From an uncultured Acidimicrobiales bacterium (lineage in GTDB: Bacteria; Actinomycetota; Acidimicrobiia; Acidimicrobiales; UBA10347), in contig CALDYC010000033.1 of the NCBI GenBank assembly GCA_937941245.1, positions 1 through 34,507 of the forward strand: a stretch of DNA of 34,507 bases. Reading direction: 5' to 3'. A model generated the notes under the pieces. The model was not told the DNA's origin and ran no database searches. It was given only the letters and a program-made list of their open reading frames with translations. Both the position numbers and the translations under genes were made by a program. Below are positions 13,261-21,236 of the stretch, piece by piece (positions within the stretch are counted from its first letter, which is position 1; every line of letters begins with the position of its first letter).

Positions 13261-15057
13261 CGGAAGCTCGGCCGGTTCGCCGATGAAGTGCCCCTGCAAG
13301 AAGCGCACTCCGAGGTCCGAAAAATACGACGCGACCGCGCGACTCTCGACCCATTCAGCCACGACGTCGAGTTCGAGAATGTTCGATGCGGCGATGATCG
13401 ACTCGACGACGGTTCGTGCGAGTTGATCGTTAATTGCTGCGGTGACCCATGCGCCATCGATCTTGAGGATGTCGACCCCGAGATCGCGCACCAACGGCAG
13501 TGAGGTCCAGCCCTTACCGAAGTCGTCGATCGCGACCTTGCAGCCCCATCCGCGCACCGCTCGCACAAATTCGGCACAAGACCGTTCATCGGCGATGGCG
13601 ATCGACTCAGTGATCTCAAGACAAAGTCGTGCTGGAAGGACTCCGTAGGTCGATAGCAAACTCTCGAGCGTCGAGATGGCGTGAGGCGATTCGATGAAAT
13701 GGCTGGTCACATTCGCCGCTGCATGTACCGACTCGGGTTGGGTTGACAACCATCGAATGGTCTCCTCTGCGACCCAGCAATCGATGTCTTCATGCAAACG
13801 AAATGTCTCGGCTATCGGCAGAAACGCATTGGGGCGAACCAGTCCGCCGGACGCGGTGCGGTACCGCAACAACATCTCATACATCGCCACATCACTTCGG
13901 TCGCTGCTCGAAACGATCGGTTGACCGAGTAGGAGGAAGTTTGTGTGCAGTCCCGTGCGAATTTTCGATGCCCAGTTTCGGTCGGCGCGTAGCTTCTGCA
14001 GACGGATGTCGTCTGGTCGGTAGACGACGACCTGGTCGCCACCGCCTGCCTTGGCAACAAAGAGCGCGTCGTCGGCCAGGCCCCAGGTGCTCTTCTGGGT
14101 CCGACGCTCGACAAGCCCTGCGCTGGCGGTGACCTTCAGCTGGCCGTACAACGAACGTTTGACCCGCTGATTCAGGGTGGGAAGCACCCGGTTGCACCAG
14201 TCTTCGAGCGTGGGTAAGTCCCTCGCGAGTAGTCCGAACTCGTCGCCGCCGAGACGGGCAACGAAGCCGTCGATTGGGGCAGTTTCTTGCAAGGCTCGGG
14301 CAGTGCCGATGATGGCATTGTCGCCGGCCGCGTGGCCAAGGGTGTCGTTGATTTGCTTGAACGAATCGAGGTCGACCAGGCCGAGTGCGCCGAAGCGTCC
14401 GGTGCCTTCGATCTGCAGTTTCTCCTCAAATCCGCGACGATTCGACAGGCCGGTCAGGTGATCGGTTCGAAGTCGGACGTCGAGTGCGACTTTGGTGTGT
14501 TCGAGTTCCGCGACCGCTGATTCGAGCTCCTCGGTCGCCATCGCCGCATGCAGTCGCACGCCGGCAATCGATGCGATCTGGACGAGCGCTTGACGGTCTT
14601 GGTCGGTATAGAAACCGACGTCGGAGTGCTCGCTGTCGATAACGCCGATAACGGTGTCCCCGTCGAAGAGGGGCACCGCAAGTTCACTTCGTCGTACTTG
14701 GTCATCAACGATGTATCGATCATCGAGGTACGTGTCATGTACCAGCACTGGCTCACGCAGTCGGGCGCAGTTTCCGACGATGCCTTCGCCGACGCGAATC
14801 GTTATTGGGTTGACAAGACGATCATCTTCGGGGCTCTTGGGGCCATCAGCAGCCCGCTGGGCGAGTATCTGATGCTCGTGATCGAGCAGGTAGAGCACGC
14901 AGTCTTCGTAGTTGAGGGCAGACCTCGCGGTTCGAGCCACGATCCACAACATTGATTCGAGGTCGGGAGCTTTGAGAAGCTCGTTGGACAGCTCTGCGAG
15001 AAGCTCCTGCAATGGTTTCGAACTGTGGTCCATCGGCACAGCAACCCCCGTCGCCAC
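13228..15057 (-). CDS. GAF-GGDEF-EAL cyclic-di-GMP enzyme
   Basis: This 609-residue soluble protein has a GAF sensor (about 20-170), a GGDEF diguanylate cyclase domain (about 195-345) and an EAL phosphodiesterase domain (about 360-600). The cyclase motif is intact (RLGGDEFGLLA, G270-F274), as is DHLTGLSNRRGF at the domain start. In the EAL domain the name motif reads EML (MYEMLLRY). The ANVTSHF, LEITES, DDFGKGWTSL, KIDGAWV, VVAEWVES and LQGHFIGEP blocks keep the acidic, Asn, Lys and Gln residues of active enzymes. There are no membrane segments, so it is a cytoplasmic sensor-regulator of c-di-GMP. The start is GTG at 15057, with GAGG nine bases upstream. The C-terminal residues (TAVTMPQPLR) and stop derive from the 23-bp repeat. 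It is divergent from the ECF sigma gene. Confidence 0.95.
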   Translation of the reverse strand: MATGVAVPMDHSSKPLQELLAELSNELLKAPDLESMLWIVARTARSALNYEDCVLYLLDHEHQILAQRAADGPKSPEDDRLVNPITIRVGEGIVGNCARLREPVLVHDTYLDDRYIVDDQVRRSELAVPLFDGDTVIGVIDSEHSDVGFYTDQDRQALVQIASIAGVRLHAAMATEELESAVAELEHTKVALDVRLRTDHLTGLSNRRGFEEKLQIEGTGRFGALGLVDLDSFKQINDTLGHAAGDNAIIGTARALQETAPIDGFVARLGGDEFGLLARDLPTLEDWCNRVLPTLNQRVKRSLYGQLKVTASAGLVERRTQKSTWGLADDALFVAKAGGGDQVVVYRPDDIRLQKLRADRNWASKIRTGLHTNFLLLGQPIVSSSDRSDVAMYEMLLRYRTASGGLVRPNAFLPIAETFRLHEDIDCWVAEETIRWLSTQPESVHAAANVTSHFIESPHAISTLESLLSTYGVLPARLCLEITESIAIADERSCAEFVRAVRGWGCKVAIDDFGKGWTSLPLVRDLGVDILKIDGAWVTAAINDQLARTVVESIIAASNILELDVVAEWVESRAVASYFSDLGVRFLQGHFIGEPAELPTAVTMPQPLR

Positions 15058-15244
15058 TTGTATTAACCTCGCCTATCCCAGTCTGTCGGCAAATTTTGGG
15101 TAGATGTGAGTTAAAGACGAAAGATTTTTCGCTCCAGGTGCTGACTCTCTGACAACGGCATCAATCCGACTCTCGGCAGCGGAGGGTTTTGGCCCAACGG
15201 ACCAGGGTCGGCGCAACCAGCGATGTATCTGCGAGGATGTCGGC

Positions 15245-15799
15245 GTGGGCACAACGGATGGTGCGAAATCGCGGCCTGATCTCGGTTCGATGCGAGGTGC
15301 CGTGACTGGTGCGATCTCGCAGGGACCTGTTGGCGACTTCGACACGTTCTACCGCAACGAGTTTGCGTCGATCGCCGTTATCGCCGGCGCAATGACCGGG
15401 GACCGTTTAGGCGGTGAAGAGATTGCTCGACAAGCCTTAGCGAGTGCCCGGCTCGACTGGGACGAGCTATCGGCGCACGACAAGCCAGCTGCGTGGGTTC
15501 GTCGGACGGCGATCACGATGGCAGCGAACGGCCGTCGGCGCCGCCGAGCGCTCATGCGCGCACGATTCGGCGGCCAGCGGCGTTCTGGCGCAGACGCCAA
15601 CCGACTCGGCGAACCCGCAGTGTGGAGTGCTCTCGGTGTTCTGCCGCCGGGACAAAGAGCGGTCGCTGCGCTGCACTACGTCGACGACCTCTCGGTTGCT
15701 GACATCGCAAACGTTCTCGAGATTGCTGTGAGTGTCGCTGCATCGAGCTTGGCGCGGGCGCGAGTAACGCTGGCGGTCATGCTGGGAGAGTCACCATGA
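15245..15799 (+). CDS. ECF-type RNA polymerase sigma factor
   Basis: This 184-residue protein has region 2 (FDTFYRNEFASIAVIAGAMTGDR, then EEIARQALASARLDWDEL and AAWVRRTAITMAANGRRR) and region 4 (WSALGVLPPGQRAVAALHYVDDLSVADIANVLE, ending SSLARARVTLA; quoted in parts). It resembles the SigE-like ECF subfamily of actinobacteria. The GTG start at 15245 has GAGGA seven bases upstream. The stop overlaps the start of the membrane protein (ATGA, 15796-15799), so the two are translationally coupled, as for a sigma/anti-sigma pair. Region 2 is slightly divergent, with no clear D-x-x-Q-E-x-F. The signal is unknown. Confidence 0.88.
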   Translation: MGTTDGAKSRPDLGSMRGAVTGAISQGPVGDFDTFYRNEFASIAVIAGAMTGDRLGGEEIARQALASARLDWDELSAHDKPAAWVRRTAITMAANGRRRRRALMRARFGGQRRSGADANRLGEPAVWSALGVLPPGQRAVAALHYVDDLSVADIANVLEIAVSVAASSLARARVTLAVMLGESP

Positions 15800-16596
15800 A
15801 TCTCGATGACCGAATGAGACACACCTTGCAGTCGGAACGGCGCGCCGTCGACGAGCGACTCGCACGCGGTGTGGCCAGCCCCGACGCGGCAAAGTCGCGC
15901 CCAGTTCGGCCTTCCGCTCGCCGATTGGCGATGGCGCTCACAGCGGTCGCTGTCGTTGCAGTCGCTGCTGCAGCGTTCAGTCACTCAGAGATTGCCGCGA
16001 CAGCGCATGTGTTTGATGCTGATGCGACGAGGGACACGGTCGTTGCGAATTCCGACAGCGATCCCGGTCGCGCCGAGGTCGAAGCTGCTGAAAGTGTCGA
16101 AGCTGAAAAAATGGAAGAGCACGAAACTGCGAGTGTTGGTGCCAGCACTCCCGCCGCGAACGATGGGGACGATCAACACGATGGGAACGGTCAACACGAT
16201 GGGGTCGGTCAATCAGTGTTACCGGAGCGGGGCCAGCGCAACGATGTGAGTGCTGCTGTCCCCGTCGACGCGACACACGGGAATGGCGGGTTTGGCGAGC
16301 CGGCCGAACCCGAGAAGCTGACCGATGCCCGCACGATCAAGATTGTCCCCACGTTTGACGCTTTGGGCCGATCCGAGGCCGATCCGAGTATCGATGCCGT
16401 GACGGTGGAGTTCGATGGCGAATCGTTCGGCTCTCTCGATTTCAACGGCGAAATTGATCTACCCGCAGCGACTGAATCAGTGCCAATGTTGCTCACTGCG
16501 CAAGCGCAAGCACGAGGTTGTGCCTGGGTCGGGGATGTCGTTGTTGATCGAGCCCAGGTGTTGGTCGACGTGACTCTGTCGCTTATATGCGACTAA
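15796..16596 (+). CDS. One-pass membrane protein coupled to ECF sigma (possible anti-sigma)
   Basis: This 266-residue protein is of unknown family. Residues 1-43 are a short, charged, probably cytoplasmic segment (MNLDDRMRHTLQSERRAVDE). Residues 44-61 are one Ala/Val-rich membrane span, and the rest is extracytoplasmic. The outer part opens with an acidic, low-complexity linker containing three 6-residue repeats (DG-x-x-QH type, about 123-140). It ends in a conserved-looking domain with two late cysteines (GCAW and the final ICD). Position and topology suggest an anti-sigma factor, but no zinc-type H-x3-C-x2-C motif is present, so this is inference. It is convergent with the CMD-like gene, with 16 bp between stops. 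Confidence 0.7.
   Translation: MNLDDRMRHTLQSERRAVDERLARGVASPDAAKSRPVRPSARRLAMALTAVAVVAVAAAAFSHSEIAATAHVFDADATRDTVVANSDSDPGRAEVEAAESVEAEKMEEHETASVGASTPAANDGDDQHDGNGQHDGVGQSVLPERGQRNDVSAAVPVDATHGNGGFGEPAEPEKLTDARTIKIVPTFDALGRSEADPSIDAVTVEFDGESFGSLDFNGEIDLPAATESVPMLLTAQAQARGCAWVGDVVVDRAQVLVDVTLSLICD
16162..16215 (+). repeat. 18-bp in-frame tandem repeat in the sigma partner gene
   Basis: Three copies of an 18-bp unit (GATGGGGACGATCAACAC and two variants) lie at 16162-16179, 16180-16197 and 16198-16215. They encode DGDDQH, DGNGQH and DGVGQS. The repeat keeps frame and lengthens the flexible extracytoplasmic linker. Confidence 0.85.
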
Positions 16597-16612
16597 GTCG
16601 GCGGCTATCGCG

Positions 16613-17080
16613 TCAGCCGTCGAGCAGAAGCTTGGCCACGTTGCCGACCCGGTTGTTCAGGTTGGCCTGCCCGCACACGAGCAAGAGTTCGGCGCGCTCT
16701 GCTTCGTCAAAGTGAAATCGCAGCTCGTCGAGTAGCTCGGCCCGAAGCTCACTCGTTGGCCCGCACATCGCGTCGGCGAGCTCAAGCGCTGCAGTCGTGG
16801 CATCGCCAAACACCGCTGTCCACCGGGCCGGGTCTTCAAGCGCGTCGAGTTCCTCGTCGCTGACTGCTCGTCGTTTCGCCGAAACGACATGGCCCTGCAG
16901 TCAAGTGGGACAGTCATTGATGATCGTCGAACGAATGAACACCAGCTCTTTGAGCTTGGGGTCGACGCGGCGGTCATCGTGCCATAGCGCCTTGCCGAAA
17001 TCGGAGTACACGTCGGTGCCATCGACGAGTGCCAGCGTGTAGCCGAGTGGCGAACCGGAGAGCTTTGGTCGAATTTTCAT
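16613..17080 (-). CDS. CMD/AhpD-like selenoprotein (UGA at codon 60 read as Sec)
   Basis: The frame runs from an ATG at 17080 (MKIRPKLSGSPLGYTLALV) to a TGA at 16613-16615, 155 residues, broken only by an in-frame TGA at 16901-16903. Homology to carboxymuconolactone decarboxylase/AhpD-type peroxidase helpers continues on both sides: DPKLKELVFIRSTIINDCPT before, and LQGHVVSAKRR plus FHFDEAERAELLLVCG with NLNNRVGN after. With Sec at codon 60 the AhpD active-site spacing is perfect: E45-x11-C57-x2-U60-x3-H64. A strong hairpin follows the UGA at the distance of a bacterial SECIS. The predicted role is a thiol/selenol peroxidase or disulfide reductase. The gene lies 26 bases downstream of the GcvR-like gene. 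The alternative is a Cys-to-stop nonsense mutation, which the hairpin makes less likely. Confidence 0.82.
16861..16903 (-). promoter_or_regulatory. Candidate bacterial SECIS hairpin at the in-frame UGA
   Basis: Read on the minus strand, the UGA itself begins a 7-bp outer stem, UGACUGC paired with GCAGUCA (16897-16903 with 16861-16867). An asymmetric internal loop separates this from a perfect 8-bp inner stem, GUCGUUUC with GAAACGAC (16881-16888 and 16870-16877), capped by the loop GGC. The loop starts 21 bases after the UGA and opens with two guanines. Both features match known bacterial SECIS elements, which sit just downstream of the Sec codon and have a G-containing small apical loop. Confidence 0.8.
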
Positions 17081-17106
17081 TGCCGCCAGTATCGCGCCCG
17101 GTTGAC

Positions 17107-17625
17107 TCAGGCCGGTGTGACATCAATCTGGAAGCTGCGACCAAGCTCGCGAACGGCATCGTCGATCGCGTCGATTGTCAGCGATGCCGGACCGGTGACG
17201 GTGGCCTGAGCTTCGAAGAGCAGATCATTTGCCATTGGCGCTTCGACGGTGCGGGTTTCGAGCTCGTCAATGCTCACACCGATGCCGGCCATCGCTTCGG
17301 CGAGTTCGTGGATAATCCCGAGTCGGTCCTGGCCGACGAGTTCAATATCGAAGCTTGCGTCGGCCGTGCCGCCAGCGGGCGTGCGATCTGCAACCTCGAC
17401 CGTGATGTCGAGCAGGCCTTGGTGCTCCAACGGCTCAAGAGCGGCGACAAGTGCGTTGACCTTGGCGTCGGGCACTGTTGCCACAACAATGCCAGCGAAT
17501 TTGCCGGCGAGCTGAGCCATGTGACTTTGCTCCCAGTTCCCGCCTTGCTCGCTGATCGCGCCCGCTAGAGCATCGACTAAGCCGGTCTGGTCGTCGCCCA
17601 GTGCTGTCAGAACAAGAGTTGCCAT
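17107..17625 (-). CDS. Two-ACT-domain GcvR-like regulatory protein
   Basis: This 172-residue protein has two tandem ACT domains: residues 1-75 (VLTALGDDQTGLVDALAGAISEQGGNW) and about 88-172 (FDIELVGQDRLGIIHELAEAMAGIGVSI). This is the architecture of the glycine-cleavage repressor GcvR, and the length is close. ACT domains bind amino acids, often glycine or serine, and GcvR works by protein contact rather than by binding DNA. No gcv genes are in the window. Glycine is, however, the product of sarcosine oxidase, so a glycine-sensing role would fit the nearby catabolism (inference). It is followed after 26 bases by the CMD-like selenoprotein gene. Confidence 0.85.
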   Translation of the reverse strand: MATLVLTALGDDQTGLVDALAGAISEQGGNWEQSHMAQLAGKFAGIVVATVPDAKVNALVAALEPLEHQGLLDITVEVADRTPAGGTADASFDIELVGQDRLGIIHELAEAMAGIGVSIDELETRTVEAPMANDLLFEAQATVTGPASLTIDAIDDAVRELGRSFQIDVTPA

Positions 17626-17704
17626 CGCCAGAAACTACCGGTTCGTGCAGCCGCGTCAGGTGCCGCAGTTCGCGCGGTCATCGACGGGCTAATCCGCTGC
17701 GGGA

Positions 17705-18331
17705 TCAGTCGTCGAGCGCGTGCTTCCATTGCTCGAGCGACGCTGATTCGGATTCGATCGTGGTCGAGTCACCGTGGCCCGTGTGCACGGTCGTCGCCGC
17801 AGGAAGCGAAAACAATTTGTGTTCAATCGATTCGAGAATGACCGGGTAGCTCGAGAACGAACGGCCCGTGGCTCCTGGGCCGCCGTGGAACAGCGTGTCA
17901 CCCGAGAACAGCACACCTTCGGTTGGCAAATGTAAGCAGCATCCGCCAGGAGAGTGACCCGGTGTGTGGATGACCGAGGCATCTATGCCGCCGACGCTGA
18001 AGGTCTGGCCGTCGGTCAGAGGGGCGTCGACTCGACGGTCGGCGTACACGGCCTCCCACAACATGGTGTCGTCGGGATGAAGCCAGATCGGAGCGTCGAA
18101 GTGCTCCGCGACTTCAGCTGCTGCGTTGATGTGGTCGTTGTGGGCATGGGTGCACACGATTGCCTTCAACGTGCGGCTGCCGACGGCCGTGACGATCGCT
18201 TCGGCGTTGTGGGCGCAGTCCATAACGACGCACTCCCGGTCGTCGCCGGCGATCCACACGTTGTTGTCGACTTCGAAGTCCTCGCCGTCGAGTGAGAAGA
18301 TGCCGCTGGTGATCAGATGGTCAATAGCCAT
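17705..18331 (-). CDS. MBL-fold hydrolase (glyoxalase II-like, mycothiol-associated type)
   Basis: This 208-residue metallo-beta-lactamase-fold protein has a complete binuclear metal site: H62-x-H64-x-D66-H67 (THAHNDH), H126 (HTPGHSPGG), D145 (FSGDTLF) and H186 (VHTGHGD). The opening VDNNVWIAGDD and the GGPGATGRSFS segment are those of the actinobacterial group encoded beside mycothiol-dependent formaldehyde dehydrogenase. That group probably hydrolyses S-formyl- or other acyl-mycothiol thioesters. The dehydrogenase itself is not in the window. There is no Shine-Dalgarno sequence before the ATG at 18331, so it may be leaderless. Since sarcosine oxidase can release formaldehyde, a detoxification link is plausible. 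Confidence 0.88.
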   Translation of the reverse strand: MAIDHLITSGIFSLDGEDFEVDNNVWIAGDDRECVVMDCAHNAEAIVTAVGSRTLKAIVCTHAHNDHINAAAEVAEHFDAPIWLHPDDTMLWEAVYADRRVDAPLTDGQTFSVGGIDASVIHTPGHSPGGCCLHLPTEGVLFSGDTLFHGGPGATGRSFSSYPVILESIEHKLFSLPAATTVHTGHGDSTTIESESASLEQWKHALDD

Positions 18332-18360
18332 GTGGTCACGCTAGTCGTGCGTCGTTTGCC

Positions 18361-18441
18361 GGCGCCTCATCGGTACGGCGCCGAGATGCTCCCAGCTCAT
18401 CCCGGCTCATCCCGGTGTGTGGGCAGGGGCGTGGGCAGGGG
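18361..18441. repeat. Hairpin and two short tandem duplications in the gap 18332-18454
   Basis: The gap between the MBL hydrolase start and the acyl-CoA dehydrogenase stop holds three elements. A GGCGCC/GGCGCC stem lies at 18361-18366 and 18377-18382 and may help end transcription of the upstream minus-strand gene. A 10-bp duplication, GCTCATCCCG, lies at 18395-18414. A 12-bp-spaced duplication, GTGGGCAGGGG, lies at 18419-18429 and 18431-18441. No gene is visible in this stretch. Confidence 0.6.
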
Positions 18442-18454
18442 TTTGTGTTGGTGG

Positions 18455-19441
18455 TTACAAGCCGAGGTGAGTTCGCACGATCGCTCGATGGTGGTCGGCG
18501 GTGCCCCAATGGGAGGCGAGCGCCCATACCCGCTTCATCCACATGTGCAGGTCGTACTCGACGGTGTAGGCAATCGCGCCGTGGCTTTGCAGCGCGTGTC
18601 GGGCCGCCAGCTTGGCCGCATCGGCGGCATTGGCCTTGGCCATCGAAGCATGCAACCCTGCGTCGGGGTCACCGTGATCAATCGAGTAGGCCGCGCGGGC
18701 GACCAGCGGTCCGGCGTACTCGACGGCGAGCAACGTGTCTGACATCTTGTGCTTGATCGCCTGTTGAGCACCGACCGGTTTGCCGAACTGCTCGCGTGCT
18801 TGCACATAGGCCACGGTCTCGTCGAGCAGGTGCCGGGCAAGGCCAATGAGCACCGCGCTTTGGGCAACGATCGCTCGAGCGCGAATCGTCGCAGCGATTG
18901 TTGGGTCCAGGTTGAGAGCAGACGACTCGTCGGGTAATGCCTTGAGCGAAGCCATCGCACGTGCACCGTCAACCGACTGTTCGGCAACGCCGACCAGCGA
19001 TGCTGATTCGACCAGGTGCCAGCGCTTGCCATATTCGACAAGCAAGAGATCCGTGTCGGCTCGCACCACCGGATCGTCTGCGAATGCGACTGCCACCGAT
19101 GTGTCGCCGGCGATGATCGACGCAAGGGACTCGCTTTGGCAGCTCGCCAGTACTGGCACTGCTACCGCAGCGGTATCGACGATTGGATCAGGCATGGCCA
19201 CCCGCCCGGCTTCGACGAGCATGGGGTGCACATCGAGCGCGCCGAGACCCATGCCGCCGTACGACTCGGGAGCGAGTAGTCCCAGCACGCCCATCTCGGC
19301 GAGCGATGCCCACAGGCGAGAGATGGTCCCGGCATCAGCTTGCCACGTAGCGCGCAGAGCAGTCGGCGTGCACTGATCAGCGAGCAACTCGCGAACAGCT
19401 TCGGTGAACAGCACCTGGTCCTCAGTGAGAGCAAATTTCAT
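18455..19441 (-). CDS. Acyl-CoA dehydrogenase, FadE29-type small subunit
   Basis: This 328-residue acyl-CoA dehydrogenase-fold protein is shorter than classical family members (about 380) and resembles the partner subunits of alpha2beta2 enzymes such as FadE29/ChsE2 in steroid side-chain degradation. Typical stretches are MKFALTEDQVLFTEAVRELL at the start, LLAPESYGGMGLG near 55, YVQAREQFGKPVGAQQAIKH near 212 and HGAIAYTVEYDLHMWMKR near 288. E295, in the T-x-E-x3-H-x3-KR block, is the likely catalytic base of the heteromer. It sits 51 bp downstream of the large subunit gene at 19493-20653. The substrate is probably a bulky or branched acyl-CoA, which is an inference from the pairing. Confidence 0.9.
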   Translation of the reverse strand: MKFALTEDQVLFTEAVRELLADQCTPTALRATWQADAGTISRLWASLAEMGVLGLLAPESYGGMGLGALDVHPMLVEAGRVAMPDPIVDTAAVAVPVLASCQSESLASIIAGDTSVAVAFADDPVVRADTDLLLVEYGKRWHLVESASLVGVAEQSVDGARAMASLKALPDESSALNLDPTIAATIRARAIVAQSAVLIGLARHLLDETVAYVQAREQFGKPVGAQQAIKHKMSDTLLAVEYAGPLVARAAYSIDHGDPDAGLHASMAKANAADAAKLAARHALQSHGAIAYTVEYDLHMWMKRVWALASHWGTADHHRAIVRTHLGL

Positions 19442-19492
19442 GTCTGTCCATTTCTCATCGGGGCCCCATGTCTCATTGCAGCAGCTCGCGTG

Positions 19493-20653
19493 TCAGCGCC
19501 GGGGAAGCCCGAGCACCCGCTCGGCGACAATGTTGCGTTGGATCTCGTTAGTGCCGGCATAGATCGGCCCCGACAGCGAAAACAGGAAGCCCTTCATCCA
19601 TGCTCCTGCATCGACGGCGGCCGGAGACTCGTCGACGAGCTCGGCAAGCGGGCCGAGCAGTTCGAGTGCGATCTCGTGAATGCGAACATCCATCTCTGAC
19701 CAGAAGATCTTGTTCAGGCTGGACTCGGCGCCGACCGACTGGCCATCGAGCATCTTGGTGACGGTTTTGAGCGTCGACAGTTGGTAGGCCTCGGCATCGA
19801 TCCAGACCTGCGTGATGGCGTCAGCCAACCGAGCATCGACTGCCTGAGGCATGCGTGCCGCGAGTTCACGCAATTTGGCGACGGCGGCAATAAAGCGTCC
19901 CGGGCTGCGCAGTGTGAGACCACGCTCTGACGATGTGGTGGCCATGGCGACAGCCCAACCCTCGTTGACGCCACCGAGCACGTCTTCGTCAGGGACGAAC
20001 ACGTCTTCGAAGAACACCTCGGCGAAGCCCTCGTCGCCGTCCAGGCGGCCGACACCGTTAACCGTGACGCCGTCGGCAGTGAGCGGCATCATCAGGTAAC
20101 TCAGGCCGCGGTGGCGTTCTTGGTCAGGGTCAGTTCGGAACAACCCAAAGAGATGCGTGCAGAAGGCACCACGGGTTGTCCAGGTTTTTTGGCCGGTCAC
20201 GCGCCATCCGCCGTCGACTCGGTCTGCCCGGCTCTTGATGCCCGCAAGGTCACTTCCGGCATCGGGTTCTGACCAGCCCTGACCCCACTGCTCGACGCCT
20301 TCGGCCATTGGCAAGAGGTATCGCTGCTTCTGCCAGTCGGTGCCGTACTCAAAGATGATTGGCGCCAGCAGGAATATGCCGTTCTGGCTCACGCGCTGGG
20401 GGGCGCCAGCACGGTAATACTCCTCTTCGAAGATCAGCCATTCCCAGAGCGACGCACCTCGACCGCCGTATTGCTCACCCCATGAGACGACCGAATATCG
20501 ATTGTCGAATAGCGTCTTTTCCCATTGCTGGTGCAGACGGAAGCCGTCGGCGGTGTCACCTGACGGAAGCGGATTCGCCGGCACGTTCGCCTGCAGCCAG
20601 GCTCGTGCCTCGGAGCGGAACTGTTGCTCGGATTCGCTCCATGTCAGGTCCAT
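19493..20653 (-). CDS. Acyl-CoA dehydrogenase, FadE28-type large subunit
   Basis: This 386-residue protein has the full acyl-CoA dehydrogenase fold. WSEPDAGSDLAGIKSRA and VTGQKTWTTRGAF form the flavin-binding middle domain, and SSLNKIFWSE plus GPIYAGTNEIQRN lie in the C-terminal domain. The canonical catalytic Glu of the Y-E-G-T motif is Ala here (IYAGT). This is what is expected when the base is supplied by a partner subunit, here the product of 18455-19441. The gene starts at an ATG at 20653, divergent from the DUF35/thiolase pair, with 91 bp between them. FadE28/ChsE1 is the nearest named relative I recognise. Confidence 0.92.
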   Translation of the reverse strand: MDLTWSESEQQFRSEARAWLQANVPANPLPSGDTADGFRLHQQWEKTLFDNRYSVVSWGEQYGGRGASLWEWLIFEEEYYRAGAPQRVSQNGIFLLAPIIFEYGTDWQKQRYLLPMAEGVEQWGQGWSEPDAGSDLAGIKSRADRVDGGWRVTGQKTWTTRGAFCTHLFGLFRTDPDQERHRGLSYLMMPLTADGVTVNGVGRLDGDEGFAEVFFEDVFVPDEDVLGGVNEGWAVAMATTSSERGLTLRSPGRFIAAVAKLRELAARMPQAVDARLADAITQVWIDAEAYQLSTLKTVTKMLDGQSVGAESSLNKIFWSEMDVRIHEIALELLGPLAELVDESPAAVDAGAWMKGFLFSLSGPIYAGTNEIQRNIVAERVLGLPRR

Positions 20654-20744
20654 AGTGGGCGATCTTAGCCAGCTGCTAGCGTGGAATCTGAAGGATCGTC
20701 AGAAACTCCACACCCCGCGATCCGGTGCACACGACGGGAGCCTC

Positions 20745-21236
20745 ATGAGCGCCTCAACCAGCGCAAAACCGCAGATATCTGCAAAACCGGACTGGTTCGC
20801 ATTCGATGTCGAACAACCTCACCTGATCGCCACGTTGTGCACCCAAAGCGGCACCTACCATTTTCCGCCCGAGTACACCATGTCGAGAGCGCCTGGCTTC
20901 GCTGACAGCGAACTCACAGAAGTCGCGCTTAGTCGCACCGGCACGCTTTGGTCCTACACCAATGCCGGCTACGCGCCGCCTGACCCGTACGTGCAAACGT
21001 CGGACCCATTTGAACCCTTCGCTATCGCTGCGGTTGAACTGTCGGTCGAAAAGATGATCGTTCTTGGTCAAGTCGTCGATGGCGTCAGCTCCGATGAACT
21101 CAGCGTTGGCATGCAGATGCAACTCGTGTCTGAACCGCTGTTCGAAGATGACCAGGCGATCCACATGATTTGGCGTTGGAAGCCGGTTGAGGGCACGGCG
21201 GTAGCCAACGATGCAACCTCAGGAGGTGCCGCGTGA
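20745..21236 (+). CDS. OB-fold (DUF35-type) protein partnering lipid-transfer thiolase
   Basis: This 163-residue protein starts at an ATG at 20745 with GGGAG just upstream; the frame is open much further upstream, but that text lacks homology. The C-terminal half (LTEVALSRTGTLWSYTNAGYAPP, then FAIAAVELSVEKMIVLGQVV) is the OB-fold found in DUF35/ChsH2-like proteins that complex with Ltp thiolases or aldolases. The N-terminal rubredoxin-like zinc ribbon is degenerate: the TLCTQSGTYHFPPEYT segment keeps one Cys of the usual four. The stop overlaps the next gene in GTGA (21233-21236), so the two are coupled and probably form a complex. Confidence 0.85.
   Translation: MSASTSAKPQISAKPDWFAFDVEQPHLIATLCTQSGTYHFPPEYTMSRAPGFADSELTEVALSRTGTLWSYTNAGYAPPDPYVQTSDPFEPFAIAAVELSVEKMIVLGQVVDGVSSDELSVGMQMQLVSEPLFEDDQAIHMIWRWKPVEGTAVANDATSGGAA

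Noticed and set aside
16613-16813. CMD-like gene as a short 66-residue protein or a pseudogene
   Set aside because: The short frame lacks the active site. The single UGA sits at the redox Cys position and is followed by a SECIS-like hairpin, so recoding explains the data better. Pseudogene status cannot be fully excluded.
20502-20744. Upstream extension of the DUF35-type gene
   Set aside because: It is Cys/Arg-rich text without homology, overlapping the divergent acyl-CoA dehydrogenase start; the ATG at 20745 has a ribosome binding site.
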